Assembly (NCBI RefSeq): GCF_000967425.1
Contig: NZ_FO082820.1
Location: 4,023,501-4,087,500 of the forward strand
DNA from: Pseudorhizobium banfieldiae
GTDB lineage: Bacteria > Pseudomonadota > Alphaproteobacteria > Rhizobiales > Rhizobiaceae
Direction of reading: 5' to 3'
DNA: 64,000 nucleotides
Part shown: positions 1 through 9,730 of the stretch, one piece after another
How the letters are laid out: every line of letters begins with the position of its first letter
Numbering within the stretch: position 1 is the stretch's first letter
Position numbers and translations under genes: made by a program
The notes under the pieces: generated by a model
What the model was told of the DNA's origin: nothing
The model's database searches: none
Seen by the model: the letters and a program-made list of their open reading frames with translations, nothing else

Positions 1-337
1 GGTCGAAGGAATAGAGCCCGGAGGCTGCCTGCAGGAAAACGAACCTTGCCTCGCTTTTCTCCTGCGCGAGAAGAGCACCGGTGTGGAAGCCGATCCAGTC
101 GGCAACGCTTGTTTTAGCAAAGCAGGGCTGGAGCCAGACGGGAGTATCCGCGTCGCATAACGCGAGTGCCACCGCCCCCGCAGCCTTCCCAAGGGGCGAC
201 GGTTGTCCGATCTCGGTTGGGATCGATTGAACCGTCCCCGGACGGGCCATCCCGTCCATCAGCGAGCGGAACACGGCTTGTGAATCGAACACCGGGGCGG
301 AGAAGCCGCCGGACAGCGCCTGGACGTTCATGCTCAT
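1..337 (-). CDS. phnH: PhnH, C-P lyase complex subunit (3' part cut by window edge)
   Basis: PhnH belongs to the core PhnGHIJ carbon-phosphorus lyase complex that converts phosphonates to ribose-phosphonate intermediates in the cytoplasm. The visible N-terminal part of about 112 residues carries the typical PhnH opening: a Gly-Gly-Phe near residue 10, then FDSQAVFRSLMDGMARPGTV, and later an LALCDADTPVWL segment. The ATG overlaps the phnG stop codon by one base (TGATG), so the two are translationally coupled. The C-terminus lies outside the window. The phnG-phnH order with phnF divergent is the standard rhizobial arrangement. Confidence 0.93.
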   Translation of the reverse strand, partial: MSMNVQALSGGFSAPVFDSQAVFRSLMDGMARPGTVQSIPTEIGQPSPLGKAAGAVALALCDADTPVWLQPCFAKTSVADWIGFHTGALLAQEKSEARFVFLQAASGLYSFD

Positions 338-813
338 CAATCGTCTCCGCGTACCATGGTGAAGAAGTCGACGCGCGTCGCCGCCGTCTCTTCCGCCTTC
401 TGCCGATCTTGCTGCGCGATCCGTGCCTCGATCGGGCCAAGGATTTCCGCCTCGACAAAGGCATGTGTCTGATCTTCCTGCCAAAGGGCATCGAAGATCG
501 CTGCCATGCGGACCCTCGCCTTGTCCGTACCAAGGGCATGGGCATGGCCGGCAGTGCCGGAGGCGAGCAAGACGGTGGCTCGCGTGACAGTCGCCTCGCC
601 GAGGTTGAATGGGGCGCCGCCGCCTCCGATCCGGCCCCGGACCATCACCAGTCCCGTTTCCGGCCCGCGGACCGGGTTGACCTCTGGCTTGTCGGAGATT
701 TTCTCCCAGGCGGCGTTCAGTTCATCGAAGGTTGCGCGAGCAAGCAGTGCAGCGGTTCGCTGGCGGCCCTGGCGCGGCCCATCTGAAATGTCGGTCGAGG
801 GGTTTGTCATCAT
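337..813 (-). CDS. phnG: PhnG, C-P lyase complex subunit
   Basis: The 158-residue product matches PhnG in length and pattern, including an RQRTAALLARA stretch near the N-terminus, a central RGPETGLVMVRGRIGGGGAPFN segment shared by PhnG proteins, and a C-terminal IEARIAQQDRQKAEETAATRVDFF helix. It acts with PhnH, PhnI and PhnJ in phosphonate breakdown. It is the first gene of the leftward phn operon, with an operator-like palindrome directly upstream and phnF divergent. Two adjacent ATG codons are possible starts, and the outer one is used here. Confidence 0.95.
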   Translation of the reverse strand: MMTNPSTDISDGPRQGRQRTAALLARATFDELNAAWEKISDKPEVNPVRGPETGLVMVRGRIGGGGAPFNLGEATVTRATVLLASGTAGHAHALGTDKARVRMAAIFDALWQEDQTHAFVEAEILGPIEARIAQQDRQKAEETAATRVDFFTMVRGDD

Positions 814-825
814 CTTCCCATCAAA

Positions 826-843
826 TGTCTATTGTTATAGACA
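826..843. promoter_or_regulatory. phnF operator: Probable PhnF operator between phnG and phnF
   Basis: A perfect inverted repeat, TGTCTAT-TGTT-ATAGACA (7-bp arms, 4-nt centre), lies in the 75-nt gap between the divergent phnG and phnF starts. GntR/HutC-type regulators bind palindromes of this kind, and PhnF is encoded next door. It probably mediates repression of phn and autoregulation of phnF. Binding is inferred, not shown. Confidence 0.75.
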
Positions 844-888
844 ATCATACAAATTACTCTACAGCTAACGGCAGGATGTAACAAGAGT

Positions 889-1632
889 ATGACGATGGCG
901 GCGGGATCTCAGGTTCAACGGCAGAGTGGCGTGGCCCTGTGGCGGCAGATCGCCGATCGCATCCGTGCGTCCATTGCAAACGGCGAATATGACGAGACGG
1001 GGAGGGTGCCGCCGGAAATCGTCCTGGCGACGCAATTCGGCGTCAACCGCCACACGGTGCGCAGTGCACTGGCGGCACTCGCCCAGGAAGGCATCGTCCG
1101 AGCTATTCAGGGATTGGGTACGATCATTGAGCGAAAGGAACGGTTGAGTTTTCCGATCTCGCGCCGGACGCGGTTCATAGAAGGTCTTGGTACACAGGCG
1201 AGGGAGACGGAAGGATTGCTGCTGGAAAGCGGGGAGGAGCCCGCGTCGGAAGATCTTGCGCAAAGGCTCCGGCTTGCAGAAGGTGCGCCCCTCATCCGGC
1301 TTGAGATCTTGCGCAAGGCGGATGGCCGGCCGGTTTCCCGGGCGACGGCCTGGTTTCCAGCGTCACGCTTCGCCGGAATCGACGAAGCCTATCGCAACAG
1401 TGGGTCCATCACGGCAGCGCTGGACGCCCTGGGACTACCCGACTACCTGCGCGTCACGACGGAGATCACCGCCAGCCATGCGGATCGTTCCGACATGGAA
1501 GAACTCGGTCTGTCGGCAGGGGCAGTCCTGCTGGTGACGAGGTCCCTGAATGCGGATCCGAGCGGGACCCCGATCCAGTATTCAGTCAGCCGCTTCCCCG
1601 CCGACCGGGTTCAGTTCACGATCGAGAACTGA
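889..1632 (+). CDS. phnF: PhnF, GntR-family (HutC subfamily) transcriptional regulator
   Basis: The 247-residue protein has an N-terminal winged helix-turn-helix of the GntR family (about residues 15-80, with ALWRQIADRIRASIANGEY and FGVNRHTVRSALAALAQEG). A C-terminal UTRA-like effector domain follows (about 95-240, ending in SVSRFPADRVQFTIE). PhnF proteins repress phosphonate uptake and C-P lyase genes. The gene is divergent from phnG and shares with it a 76-nt control region holding a perfect palindrome. Confidence 0.93.
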   Translation: MTMAAGSQVQRQSGVALWRQIADRIRASIANGEYDETGRVPPEIVLATQFGVNRHTVRSALAALAQEGIVRAIQGLGTIIERKERLSFPISRRTRFIEGLGTQARETEGLLLESGEEPASEDLAQRLRLAEGAPLIRLEILRKADGRPVSRATAWFPASRFAGIDEAYRNSGSITAALDALGLPDYLRVTTEITASHADRSDMEELGLSAGAVLLVTRSLNADPSGTPIQYSVSRFPADRVQFTIEN

Positions 1633-1655
1633 ACATTCGCCGGACCCGTACCGGC

Positions 1656-2291
1656 TCAGTGCGCGCCGGACATGTCCCCGAGGATTTGCTTGGACGCCAC
1701 GGTCGAATCCGCATTGAGCCTGTAGACCATCGGCACCCCCGTCGCGAGGTTCAGCTTCAGGATCTCTTCCTTGCTCAGCCGGTCGAGGACCATGACCAGC
1801 GCTCTCAGCGAGTTTCCATGGGCCGCGACGAGGACCGTTTCGCCGCGCAGGACGCGGGGCAGGATCTCAGTCATGTAATAGGGCCAGACACGCGCGCCGG
1901 TATCGCGCAGGCTTTCGCCGCCTGGCGGCGGAATATCATACGAGCGGCGCCAGATATGCACCTGCTCCTCACCCCACTTCTTGCGGGCATCATCCTTGTT
2001 CAGGCCGGAGAGATCGCCATAGTCACGCTCATTGAGCGCCTCGTCGCGGATCGTCTCGAGGTCCGGCTGGCCGACCTTGTCGAGGACGATCCTGAGCGTG
2101 TCCTGGGCGCGCTTGAGTACCGAGGTGAAGGCAATATCGAACTTCAGCCCCGCATCCGCCAGCGCCTGACCGCCGATCTCCGCCTCCTGGATGCCGAGCT
2201 CCGTCAGGTCCGGATCACGCCAGCCGGTGAAGAGGTTCTTCAGGTTCCATTCGCTCTGGCCGTGGCGAACAAGGACTAGGGTACCGCTCAT
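1656..2291 (-). CDS. gpmA: 2,3-bisphosphoglycerate-dependent phosphoglycerate mutase
   Basis: This glycolytic enzyme interconverts 3- and 2-phosphoglycerate. The 211-residue product carries the phosphohistidine motif [10 protein letters not shown] (His10), the [13 protein letters not shown] segment typical of dPGM, the [19 protein letters not shown] block and the second histidine in [14 protein letters not shown]. It is slightly short of the E. coli enzyme (about 250 residues), which is normal for alphaproteobacteria. It lies 21 nt downstream of dapB on the same strand and is probably cotranscribed with it. Confidence 0.96.
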   Translation of the reverse strand: MSGTLVLVRHGQSEWNLKNLFTGWRDPDLTELGIQEAEIGGQALADAGLKFDIAFTSVLKRAQDTLRIVLDKVGQPDLETIRDEALNERDYGDLSGLNKDDARKKWGEEQVHIWRRSYDIPPPGGESLRDTGARVWPYYMTEILPRVLRGETVLVAAHGNSLRALVMVLDRLSKEEILKLNLATGVPMVYRLNADSTVASKQILGDMSGAH

Positions 2292-2312
2292 GAAGTCAAT
2301 TCCTCCGGATCG

Positions 2313-3134
2313 TCAGTTGTTGAGCCCGAGCACGTCGAGCATGTCGTAAAGGCCGGGCTTGCGGTCACGGCCCCAAAGCGCCGCCGTCACTGCGCCGCGC
2401 GCGAAGATGGAGCGGTCGAGGGCTTTGTGCGAGAGCGTGACCAGTTCGCCTTCGCCGGCAAACAGAACCGAATGGTCCCCGACGACGGAGCCACCGCGCA
2501 GCGTGGCGAAGCCGATCGTGCCGGCCTCCCGCGCGCCCGTATGCCCGTCGCGGACCTTGACTGCATTGGGCAACATCTCGATCCCGCGCCCCAGCGCAGC
2601 CGCCTGACCCAGCAGCAATGCGGTTCCCGAGGGGGCATCGACCTTGTGCTTGTGATGCATCTCGAGAACTTCGATGTCCCACTGGGCGGGATCGAGCGCG
2701 CGCGCAGCCTGCTCCACGAGTACACCGAGCAGGTTCACGCCAAGGCTCATATTGCCGGACTTGATGATGCGCGCATGGCGGCCTGCGGCCCTGATCTTCT
2801 CATCGTCGCCCGAAGAACATCCGGTTGTACCAATGACGTGGACGATCCGCGCCTGTGCCGCGAGCCCAGCGAACGCTACTGATGCGGCAGGGCTGGTGAA
2901 ATCGAGGACGCCGTCGGCATCGACGAAAGCCTGTAGCGGATCGACGGTCATGGGAACGCCCAGATTGCCAACGCCGGCGATTTCACCGGCATCCTTCCCG
3001 ACGAAGGGTGAGCCCTCTCGCTCGATCGCAGCATGCAGCACGGCGCCGCCGGTTTCATGAATGACCCTGATAAGCGTCTGGCCCATGCGTCCGGCCGCGC
3101 CCACCACCACGAGTTTCATCGGATTGTCGCTCAT
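2313..3134 (-). CDS. dapB: 4-hydroxy-tetrahydrodipicolinate reductase
   Basis: DapB makes tetrahydrodipicolinate with NAD(P)H in the lysine/diaminopimelate pathway. The 273-residue protein has the N-terminal nucleotide-binding [12 protein letters not shown] motif and the catalytic/substrate motif [19 protein letters not shown]. The start [12 protein letters not shown] is chosen because it gives the normal family length. The reading frame stays open upstream, but that part lies over the neighbouring exporter gene. Order with gpmA is conserved in rhizobia. Confidence 0.95.
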   Translation of the reverse strand: MSDNPMKLVVVGAAGRMGQTLIRVIHETGGAVLHAAIEREGSPFVGKDAGEIAGVGNLGVPMTVDPLQAFVDADGVLDFTSPAASVAFAGLAAQARIVHVIGTTGCSSGDDEKIRAAGRHARIIKSGNMSLGVNLLGVLVEQAARALDPAQWDIEVLEMHHKHKVDAPSGTALLLGQAAALGRGIEMLPNAVKVRDGHTGAREAGTIGFATLRGGSVVGDHSVLFAGEGELVTLSHKALDRSIFARGAVTAALWGRDRKPGLYDMLDVLGLNN

Positions 3135-3153
3135 GCCGGCAATGCTTTCATCT

Positions 3154-4938
3154 TTATGGGCTTGTATCCGGGGATTGCAGATTGTTGAGGCGAGCGTAGA
3201 GACCGTCCTCTCGCTGTGCAAGGGTCTCGTGGGTCCCCTCCTCGACAGCCCGTCCCTCGTGCATGACGATGATCTTGTCGGCATTGACCACCGTCGACAG
3301 CCGGTGCGCAATAACGATTACCGTGCGGCCACTCATCGCCGTCTCGAGCGCCTTCTGCACCGCTGCTTCGGACTCGTTGTCGAGGGCGGACGTCGCCTCG
3401 TCGAGCAGCAGGATCGGTGCATTGCGAACCAGCGCGCGAGCAATCGACAGGCGCTGGCGCTGGCCTCCGGAGAGGGTCACCCCGTTTTCCCCGACAGGCG
3501 TCTCGTAACCGAAGGGCTGGGCGAGGATGAAGTCGTGCGCGAAGGCGAGCCTGGCTGCCTCCTCGACCTCAGCATCCGTGGCCTCCGGGCGGCCGTACCG
3601 GATGTTGTCGCGGATCGTTCCCTCGAACAGGTAGGGTTGCTGCGACACGTATGCGATGTGCTGGCGCAGCGACATCTTGGTGACGTCGGTAATGTCCTGC
3701 CCGTCGATCAGGATGCATCCTTCCGAGGGATCGTAGAAGCGCGGAATGAGATTGATGATCGTCGACTTGCCGGCGCCGGACGGCCCGACCAGGGCAGTCG
3801 TCCTGCCCCCGTCGGCCACAAGGTCGACGCCGCGGAGGACGAGGTCGCCGCTCGCATAGGCGAACGAGACGCCGCGGAACTCGATCCTCGCCTCTGTGAC
3901 GACCAGATCCCGGGCGCCAGGCTTCTCCCTTTGCTGCGGCTGCAGATCGAGGAGGGCATAGATCATCCGCGCATTGACCACCGCCCGCTCCAGGTGCACC
4001 TGCAGCTTCGCCAGCCGGCGGGCAGGATCATAGGCCATCAGCAGCGCCGTGACGAAAGCGAAGAACGCGCCTGGCGGCACGCCATCATAGATCGACCGGA
4101 AGGCGGCATAGGCGAGCACGCTGGAGATGGCGAAGCCGGCAAAGGTCTCGGTCAACGGTGCCGTCCGCTCCGTCAGCCGGGCAATCCGGTTGGCGCGGTT
4201 TTCCGCCTGGCTGATCAGTTTCTCGACCTTGTTTCCAAGCTCCTTTTCCATCGTGAAGGCCTTGACGATGGCAATGCCCTGGATCGTCTCCTGCATGGCG
4301 CCGAGCACGTGGCTGTTCAGCTCCACGGATTCGCGCGTCGCGCTCCGCAATCGGCGCGATACGTAGCGGAGGGCGAGGATGAGCGGTGGCGCGACGATGA
4401 AAACGATCAGCGACAGGATGGGATCCTTGCTGATCATCACGCCGATCAGCGCGATCAGCGTCAGGAGATCGCGCGCCGTTGAGGTCACGGTGAGATTGAG
4501 GACGTCGCGGACGCCATTGACATTCTGGCTGATCTGCGCGGCAAGATGCGCTGACCGGGCCTCGCTGAAGAAGCCGACCGACAACCCCATCAGATGGCTG
4601 TAGAGCCGGCGCTGGTAGCGCGCCACGATATTGTTGCCGATCTTCGAAAGGGTCACCGACTGGCCATAGGTGGCAAGTCCCCGCAGGACGAATGCCACGA
4701 AGATCGCACCGCAGATGAGCCAGACAATGTCGGCGCGCTGATTGGCGAACGCCTCGTTGACCACCGCCTCCATGATCCAGGCAGTGAACGCCGTCGTCGC
4801 TGCCACGACGACCAGGCAGAAGATCGCGAAGGCGTAGCCCTTCACGTGGTCACGGCCGTTCTCCGCGATCACGCGCTTGAGCACGCTTGTCACGGTGCCG
4901 GAATCGAGATGCGGCTTCTTGTCTTTCGCTAAGCCCAA
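3154..4938 (-). CDS. ABC exporter, fused membrane and ATPase domains (MsbA-like)
   Basis: The 594-residue half-transporter has a six-helix ABC_membrane domain (about residues 35-320). The ATPase follows, with Walker [10 protein letters not shown], signature [15 protein letters not shown], Walker [13 protein letters not shown] and H-loop IAHRLST. It resembles MsbA/lipid A and multidrug exporters and would act as a homodimer in the inner membrane. The exact substrate cannot be read from sequence. It lies 19 nt upstream of dapB on the same strand, so the two may be cotranscribed. Confidence 0.88.
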   Translation of the reverse strand: MGLAKDKKPHLDSGTVTSVLKRVIAENGRDHVKGYAFAIFCLVVVAATTAFTAWIMEAVVNEAFANQRADIVWLICGAIFVAFVLRGLATYGQSVTLSKIGNNIVARYQRRLYSHLMGLSVGFFSEARSAHLAAQISQNVNGVRDVLNLTVTSTARDLLTLIALIGVMISKDPILSLIVFIVAPPLILALRYVSRRLRSATRESVELNSHVLGAMQETIQGIAIVKAFTMEKELGNKVEKLISQAENRANRIARLTERTAPLTETFAGFAISSVLAYAAFRSIYDGVPPGAFFAFVTALLMAYDPARRLAKLQVHLERAVVNARMIYALLDLQPQQREKPGARDLVVTEARIEFRGVSFAYASGDLVLRGVDLVADGGRTTALVGPSGAGKSTIINLIPRFYDPSEGCILIDGQDITDVTKMSLRQHIAYVSQQPYLFEGTIRDNIRYGRPEATDAEVEEAARLAFAHDFILAQPFGYETPVGENGVTLSGGQRQRLSIARALVRNAPILLLDEATSALDNESEAAVQKALETAMSGRTVIVIAHRLSTVVNADKIIVMHEGRAVEEGTHETLAQREDGLYARLNNLQSPDTSP

Positions 4939-4962
4939 CAGGCGCTTTCCCGTGTGTGAACG

Positions 4963-4985
4963 GCCAAGGGCCAGTCGCCCTTGGC
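4963..4985 (-). terminator. Stem-loop downstream of glk
   Basis: Perfect 9-bp arms (GCCAAGGGC / GCCCTTGGC) enclose a 5-nt loop between the glk stop codon and the start of the ABC exporter gene. There is no T-tract on either strand, so it may be a processing or attenuation element rather than an intrinsic terminator. Confidence 0.4.
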
Positions 4986-5049
4986 GGCTCTATAGCGAGC
5001 GGGGGGCGGCTTGGCTAGTGCGGGCGGGCAGCGGGCAAGGAAGGAACGG

Positions 5050-6084
5050 TCAACGCTGCCAGCGCCGGCCTTGCGTCGAAATCCCGTAGGCCGCGGGTGT
5101 TCGCGCATAGCTCCCAAGACCGGCGAGTGCCGCAAGCGGATGGGTGACGACGAAGGTCGGGATGTAGCGCATCAGCTCTGAATGCGGAGCCTTGTCTTCG
5201 AAGGCCGCACGGAATTCCGGTTGCTTGAGCGCCGGAATGATCTTCTGGGAAATTCCACCGGCCAGATAGACGCCGCCCTTGGCCATGAAAACCAATGCAA
5301 GGTCGCCTGCCAGCCTTCCGAGGTAGGTCGAAAACAGCGAAACCGTCTCCATCGCCTGGTGGTTGCTGCCGGACTGCCAGCCTGCGGTGACGTCCGAGGG
5401 AAGAGCGAGTGTCGGCGAGACCCCGTCGGCCGCGCAGACAGCACGGTAGATGTTGACCAGGCCGCGACCACAGAGCAGTTGCTCCGCCGAAATCCGTCCC
5501 TCAATGGGTTCCAGATGCGGAAAGATGTCGAAGTCACGCGGCGATCGGGGGCCGATATCGACATGGCCGCCTTCGCCCGGCACGGGAAACCAGGTGTCGC
5601 GGGCGTGAACCAGGCCGGCGACGCCAAGCCCCGTCCCGGGCCCGAGCACCACCCGCGACGCCGTCAGGGCCGTGGACGAAGGGCCGATGACATCGCGGTA
5701 GTCTTCAGTCAGGCATGCCACCGCCAGCGCCTGCGCCTCGAAATCGTTGAGCACCAGGATATCGTCGAAGCCGAGTTCGGCGATCAGGGACATCGGCCTG
5801 ACGACCCAGTCGCAGTTGGTCAGGTCGATCTCGTCACCCTCTATCGGGCCCGCAACGGCCAGAATGGCAGAGCGGGGTCGCACGGCAGTCTTCTCCAGCA
5901 CATCCTGGCGGATTGCGTCATCGATCGTTCCGTAGTCGGCTGTCTGCACATTCGGAAAGCGGATCGGCTCGGCGTCCTCATCGACCAGAATGGAAAAGCG
6001 GGCATTGGTGCCGCCGATGTCGCCGAGCAGGATCGGGAAAGGCAGGCGCTCGTTCTCGGTGGCATGGTGCATCGTTCCGTCCAT
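5050..6084 (-). CDS. glk: Glucokinase
   Basis: Glucokinase phosphorylates glucose with ATP to glucose 6-phosphate. The 344-residue product matches the bacterial Glk family in length. Motifs visible are the N-terminal phosphate loop [33 protein letters not shown], the [11 protein letters not shown] loop, [11 protein letters not shown] and the C-terminal [10 protein letters not shown]. It starts directly beside the mgsA stop codon on the same strand, which indicates an operon of carbon-metabolism genes. Confidence 0.95.
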   Translation of the reverse strand: MDGTMHHATENERLPFPILLGDIGGTNARFSILVDEDAEPIRFPNVQTADYGTIDDAIRQDVLEKTAVRPRSAILAVAGPIEGDEIDLTNCDWVVRPMSLIAELGFDDILVLNDFEAQALAVACLTEDYRDVIGPSSTALTASRVVLGPGTGLGVAGLVHARDTWFPVPGEGGHVDIGPRSPRDFDIFPHLEPIEGRISAEQLLCGRGLVNIYRAVCAADGVSPTLALPSDVTAGWQSGSNHQAMETVSLFSTYLGRLAGDLALVFMAKGGVYLAGGISQKIIPALKQPEFRAAFEDKAPHSELMRYIPTFVVTHPLAALAGLGSYARTPAAYGISTQGRRWQR

Positions 6085-6453
6085 CTATTGGAAGTCGATC
6101 AGTTTTTCCGCGGTCGCGCGATTGAGCGCCATGGGAATATCGTAGACCGTCGCCAGCCGCGTCAGGGCCTTGACATCGACGTCGTGCGGCAGGGCGGTAA
6201 GCGGATCGATGAAGAAGAGCAGCATGTCGACCTCGCCAGTGGCGATCATCGCCCCGATCTGCTGGTCGCCGCCCAGCGGACCGCTCTTCAGCCGGGTGAC
6301 GTCAAGGCCGGGGCAGGCATCCTGGACCCTACCGCCCGTTGTTCCTGTCGCAATGATCCGGAAGCGGGACAACGCGTCCTGGTGCTGCCGCGCGAACTCC
6401 GCCATGTCGTCCTTCTTCTCGTCATGTGCGATCAGCGCGATGCAACCGGACAC
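6085..6453 (-). CDS. mgsA: Methylglyoxal synthase
   Basis: MgsA converts dihydroxyacetone phosphate to methylglyoxal and phosphate, bypassing lower glycolysis. The 122-residue length fits the small MgsA family. Recognisable parts are [13 protein letters not shown] at the N-terminus, the phosphate-binding GTTGGRV and [12 protein letters not shown] loops, and [20 protein letters not shown]. The gene abuts glk, which follows on the same strand without a gap. Confidence 0.95.
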   Translation of the reverse strand: MSGCIALIAHDEKKDDMAEFARQHQDALSRFRIIATGTTGGRVQDACPGLDVTRLKSGPLGGDQQIGAMIATGEVDMLLFFIDPLTALPHDVDVKALTRLATVYDIPMALNRATAEKLIDFQ

Positions 6454-6527
6454 AGCCTACTCCCCCTGCAGGGCTTAAATCGATTTACGTGGCTTCTACA
6501 GCGACTGTCGCCTGTTGAAAAGCCCGC

Positions 6528-7571
6528 CTACGGGAAGGGTCGCGGCTGCGGTATCGGCCCATGGTCCGGAAGCATGGTGCCGGTGATGATAGCCTCGATG
6601 TCCTGAACCGGCGCCGCCACCGCCATGGGCGCGGAATAGGCGGCCATGCCCGATCCGAGGACGGCCTCTTCCGCGGGCCTGGCCGGTGCGGCGAGGACTG
6701 CGGCGCATGCCTTCGGAAGGTCTGAAAGGATCACCGGCCTTGGCTTGACCGGCTTCTCGTTTGGATCCTTCTTCGGTTTCGCCCAGGGCTCGTCGGTGAA
6801 CCACCAGGCAAGCGACTTGTCGCAGCCGTCGCCGCTCGGAACCCGGGCCTGCGGCTTGCAGCCGGCTGCGCCCGTCGGGCAATGGATGCGGATGTGAAAA
6901 TGCTCGTCATGGCCGTAGACAGGCCGCACCTTGCCGAGCAGGGACCGATCGCCGCGCCAGGTGTCACAGAGCTTCCTCTTGATGGCGGGGTTGACGAAGA
7001 CGCGCTCCACCTGCGGGTAACTGGCAGCCTGCATGACCACCCGTGCGTGGGTGTCGGTCCAGCGCCTGGAATCGACGGTGAGGAACTTGCTCTTGTCGAG
7101 CATGGAGGTGAACGGAAGATCCTCGCGCTGCTGCCGTGAAAGCGGCTGCGAGGGCTTCGGCGTGAACCAGATGTCCGCATCGAGGCCGATCTGGTGCGAG
7201 GCATGCCCGAAGAGCATGGGGCCTCCGCGTGGCTGCGAGATGTCGCCCACTAGGATGCCCGTTCCCCAGCCGAGGCTCGCCGCGTCGCGGGAGAAGCGTT
7301 CGAGGAGGGCGATCATCTGAGGATGCCCCCAGCGGCGGTTGCGGGAAAGGCGCATCGCCTGCCAGGTGGGCCCGTCGGTCGGGATGGCGACCGCGCCTGC
7401 TATACATCCCTTGGCATAGGAGCCATGGGGAGCGGGCTCGGTACGGCTTGGCAGCTTTGCTCCTCCGAACAGTTCCTTTGCCGGCGTCTCGGCCACCGCC
7501 TGGCCGGCGATCAGGAGAAGTCCCGCTCCTGCGGCCAGGAGCCGGGTCATGAATCGTGTTGTGCCGTGCAT
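6528..7571 (-). CDS. mepA: Penicillin-insensitive murein endopeptidase
   Basis: MepA is a periplasmic LAS-family zinc endopeptidase that cuts D-Ala-meso-DAP crosslinks in peptidoglycan. The 347-residue precursor has a signal peptide (about residues 1-28, ending AVA). It also has the zinc motif HASHQIGLDADIWF (His126, Asp133) and the third ligand in DEHFHIRIHCP (residues 222-231). The C-terminal 60 residues are Pro/Ala rich and less conserved. A second in-frame Met eight codons inside is an alternative start. Confidence 0.93.
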   Translation of the reverse strand: MHGTTRFMTRLLAAGAGLLLIAGQAVAETPAKELFGGAKLPSRTEPAPHGSYAKGCIAGAVAIPTDGPTWQAMRLSRNRRWGHPQMIALLERFSRDAASLGWGTGILVGDISQPRGGPMLFGHASHQIGLDADIWFTPKPSQPLSRQQREDLPFTSMLDKSKFLTVDSRRWTDTHARVVMQAASYPQVERVFVNPAIKRKLCDTWRGDRSLLGKVRPVYGHDEHFHIRIHCPTGAAGCKPQARVPSGDGCDKSLAWWFTDEPWAKPKKDPNEKPVKPRPVILSDLPKACAAVLAAPARPAEEAVLGSGMAAYSAPMAVAAPVQDIEAIITGTMLPDHGPIPQPRPFP

Positions 7572-7747
7572 GCCTGCCGTCGTCCCCGCAAATCACTTCA
7601 GCCGAATCTAGCGTGAAAGACGATTTTGTTGAAACGGAGATGCAGGATCGAATCGAGCCGATAATGCGGATGTGAGCGCTCTACGCCTGTATTTTGCCGC
7701 GCTTTGCCCTATGCTCCCGGTCAACAAGAACACAAAAGGGATCCCGC

Positions 7748-9592
7748 ATGTTGGCTCGCCGGTTCGCTACCCTGATTTTCTCGTTGGCATTCGCGTCATC
7801 AACCCTGCCCGCAGGAGCGCTCGCGCAGGAGCCGGATCGTCGTTGGCAGCATGGCATCGCCACGGTCGGCGAACTGAAGTACCCGGAGGGCTTCCCGCAT
7901 TTCGACTACGTCAATGCGGAGGCGCCAAAGGGGGGAGCGTTGCGCCTGGCTGTGGAGGGAAGCTATGACACGCTCAACCCGCTCCTTGCACGCGGCGAGC
8001 CTGCGAGCGGCCTTGGACATGTCTACGAGCCTCTGCTTGTCACGGCAGATGACGAACTCAATTCGATGTACGGGCTGCTGGCCGAGACCCTCAGCTATCC
8101 CGCGGACTATTCCTCGGTCACCTTCCGGTTGCGGGCGGAGGCGAAGTGGGCCGACGGAAACCCGGTCACACCGGAAGACGTGATCTTCAGCTTCGAAAAC
8201 GCGAAGAAGAACGTCCCGCAGATGGAGTTCTATTATCGCCATGTCGTCAACGCCGAAAAGACCGGCGACCGCGAGATCACCTTCACGTTTGACGAGCCGA
8301 ACAACCGGGAACTGCCCCAGATCGTTGGCCAGTTGACGATCGTGCCGAAGCACTGGTGGGAGGGCACCGGCCCGAACGGCCAGCCGCGCGATATTACCCG
8401 CACGTCGCTTGAGCCGCCGGTCGGTTCGGGTCCTTACAAGGTGGGCTCCGTGACACCGGGCTCCGTCGTTTCCTACGAATTGCGCGACGACTACTGGGGC
8501 AGCAAGCTCAACGTGAACATCGGCCAGAACAACTTCCGCACCATCACCTACCGCTACTATGCCGACCGCGACGTGATGTTTGAATCCTTCCGCTCGGGCA
8601 ACGAGGACTACTGGTGGGAGAATACCGCCCGCCGCTGGGCGACTGCCTATGATTTCCCGGCGGTGAAGGATGGCCGCGTCAAGCTCGAGGAGCACGAGAA
8701 CGAGCTTCGCAAGGTCGGTGTCATGGTCGGCTTCGTCTTCAACACGCGCCGTGAGAAGTTCTCGGACCCGCGGGTGCGCGAGGCGCTCAACTACGCCTTC
8801 GATTTCGAGGAACTGCGGCGCACCATCTTCTACGACTCCTACGACCGCGTCGACAGCTTCTTCTTCCGCACCGAGCTTGCGTCCTCCGGGCTGCCGGAGG
8901 GACGGGAACTGGAAATCCTGAACGAGGTGAAGGATCTCGTGCCCGCCAAAGTCTTCACGACACCCTACGCGAACCCGGTGAATGGTGATCCGCAGAAGCT
9001 GCGCGAGAACCTGCGGAAGGCCGTGAGCCTCTTGCGCCAAGCAGGCTATGAACTCCGCGGCAACCGAATGGTCAATGCTAAGACGGGCGAACCGCTGAGC
9101 TTCGAGATCATGCTCGGCGGGCCGACTATCGAGCCCGTCGCGCTGGCATTCTCGCGAAACCTGAAGATGATCGGCGTCGAAGCCACGGTCCGTAGCGTCG
9201 AGCAGTCGCAGTTCACCAACCGCTGGCGTTCGCGCGATTTCGACGTCATGTACAATGCCTGGAGCCAGAGCATGAACCCGGGCAACGAACAGGCCGAGTA
9301 TTGGAGTTCCGACGCCGCGAAGCGCGAAGGGTCGCAGAACTACAGCGGCATCAGCGATCCGGGGGTCGACGCCCTCATCCGCAAGGTGATCTTCGCCAAG
9401 GATCGCGACGAGCAGATTGCCGCCGTGCGGGCCCTCGACCGGGTTCTGCTCGCGCATCATATCATTGTGCCGAGCTACAGCTCGAAGACATCGCGCATCG
9501 CCTATTGGGACACGATCGCACACCCGGAAGAACTGCCGGAGTATTCCCTGGGCTTTCCGGCGATCTGGTGGTCCACCAAGGCCGCGAACTAG
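7748..9592 (+). CDS. yejA: Oligopeptide ABC transporter substrate-binding protein
   Basis: This is a periplasmic solute-binding protein of the SBP_bac_5 (peptide/nickel) family. The chosen ATG gives a clean signal peptide (MLARRFATLIFSLAFASS, cleavage after ALA near residue 27) and has a purine-rich AAAAGGGA ribosome site. The mature part of about 590 residues shows PKGGALRLAVEGSYDTLNP and the YejA-type EYWSSDAAKREGSQNYSGI near the C-terminus. It heads the yejABEF operon. YejABEF systems import peptides, including microcin-like and defensin-related peptides, in enterics and rhizobia (family knowledge). Confidence 0.93.
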   Translation: MLARRFATLIFSLAFASSTLPAGALAQEPDRRWQHGIATVGELKYPEGFPHFDYVNAEAPKGGALRLAVEGSYDTLNPLLARGEPASGLGHVYEPLLVTADDELNSMYGLLAETLSYPADYSSVTFRLRAEAKWADGNPVTPEDVIFSFENAKKNVPQMEFYYRHVVNAEKTGDREITFTFDEPNNRELPQIVGQLTIVPKHWWEGTGPNGQPRDITRTSLEPPVGSGPYKVGSVTPGSVVSYELRDDYWGSKLNVNIGQNNFRTITYRYYADRDVMFESFRSGNEDYWWENTARRWATAYDFPAVKDGRVKLEEHENELRKVGVMVGFVFNTRREKFSDPRVREALNYAFDFEELRRTIFYDSYDRVDSFFFRTELASSGLPEGRELEILNEVKDLVPAKVFTTPYANPVNGDPQKLRENLRKAVSLLRQAGYELRGNRMVNAKTGEPLSFEIMLGGPTIEPVALAFSRNLKMIGVEATVRSVEQSQFTNRWRSRDFDVMYNAWSQSMNPGNEQAEYWSSDAAKREGSQNYSGISDPGVDALIRKVIFAKDRDEQIAAVRALDRVLLAHHIIVPSYSSKTSRIAYWDTIAHPEELPEYSLGFPAIWWSTKAAN

Positions 9593-9730
9593 CCTCCCGC
9601 CGGGCACTGTGGCATCACTAGTCGTACGAATCACCAAACATGCGGCCCTGGCCGTGAAGGAAGGACGATATCGGTTGACGCTGACCATGCCGAGCGCTCG
9701 TGCTCCCGCCGTTTCCGGAGCTAGCTCCTG

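Noticed and set aside
166..786. 206-codon plus-strand frame at the left edge
   Set aside because: It is antisense to phnH and phnG, whose sequences are typical.
3061..4482. Open frame of 473 codons on the plus strand
   Set aside because: It is antisense to the ABC exporter and has no family motif.
5182..6606. Open frame of 474 codons on the plus strand
   Set aside because: It lies antisense to glk and mgsA, both of which carry complete motifs.
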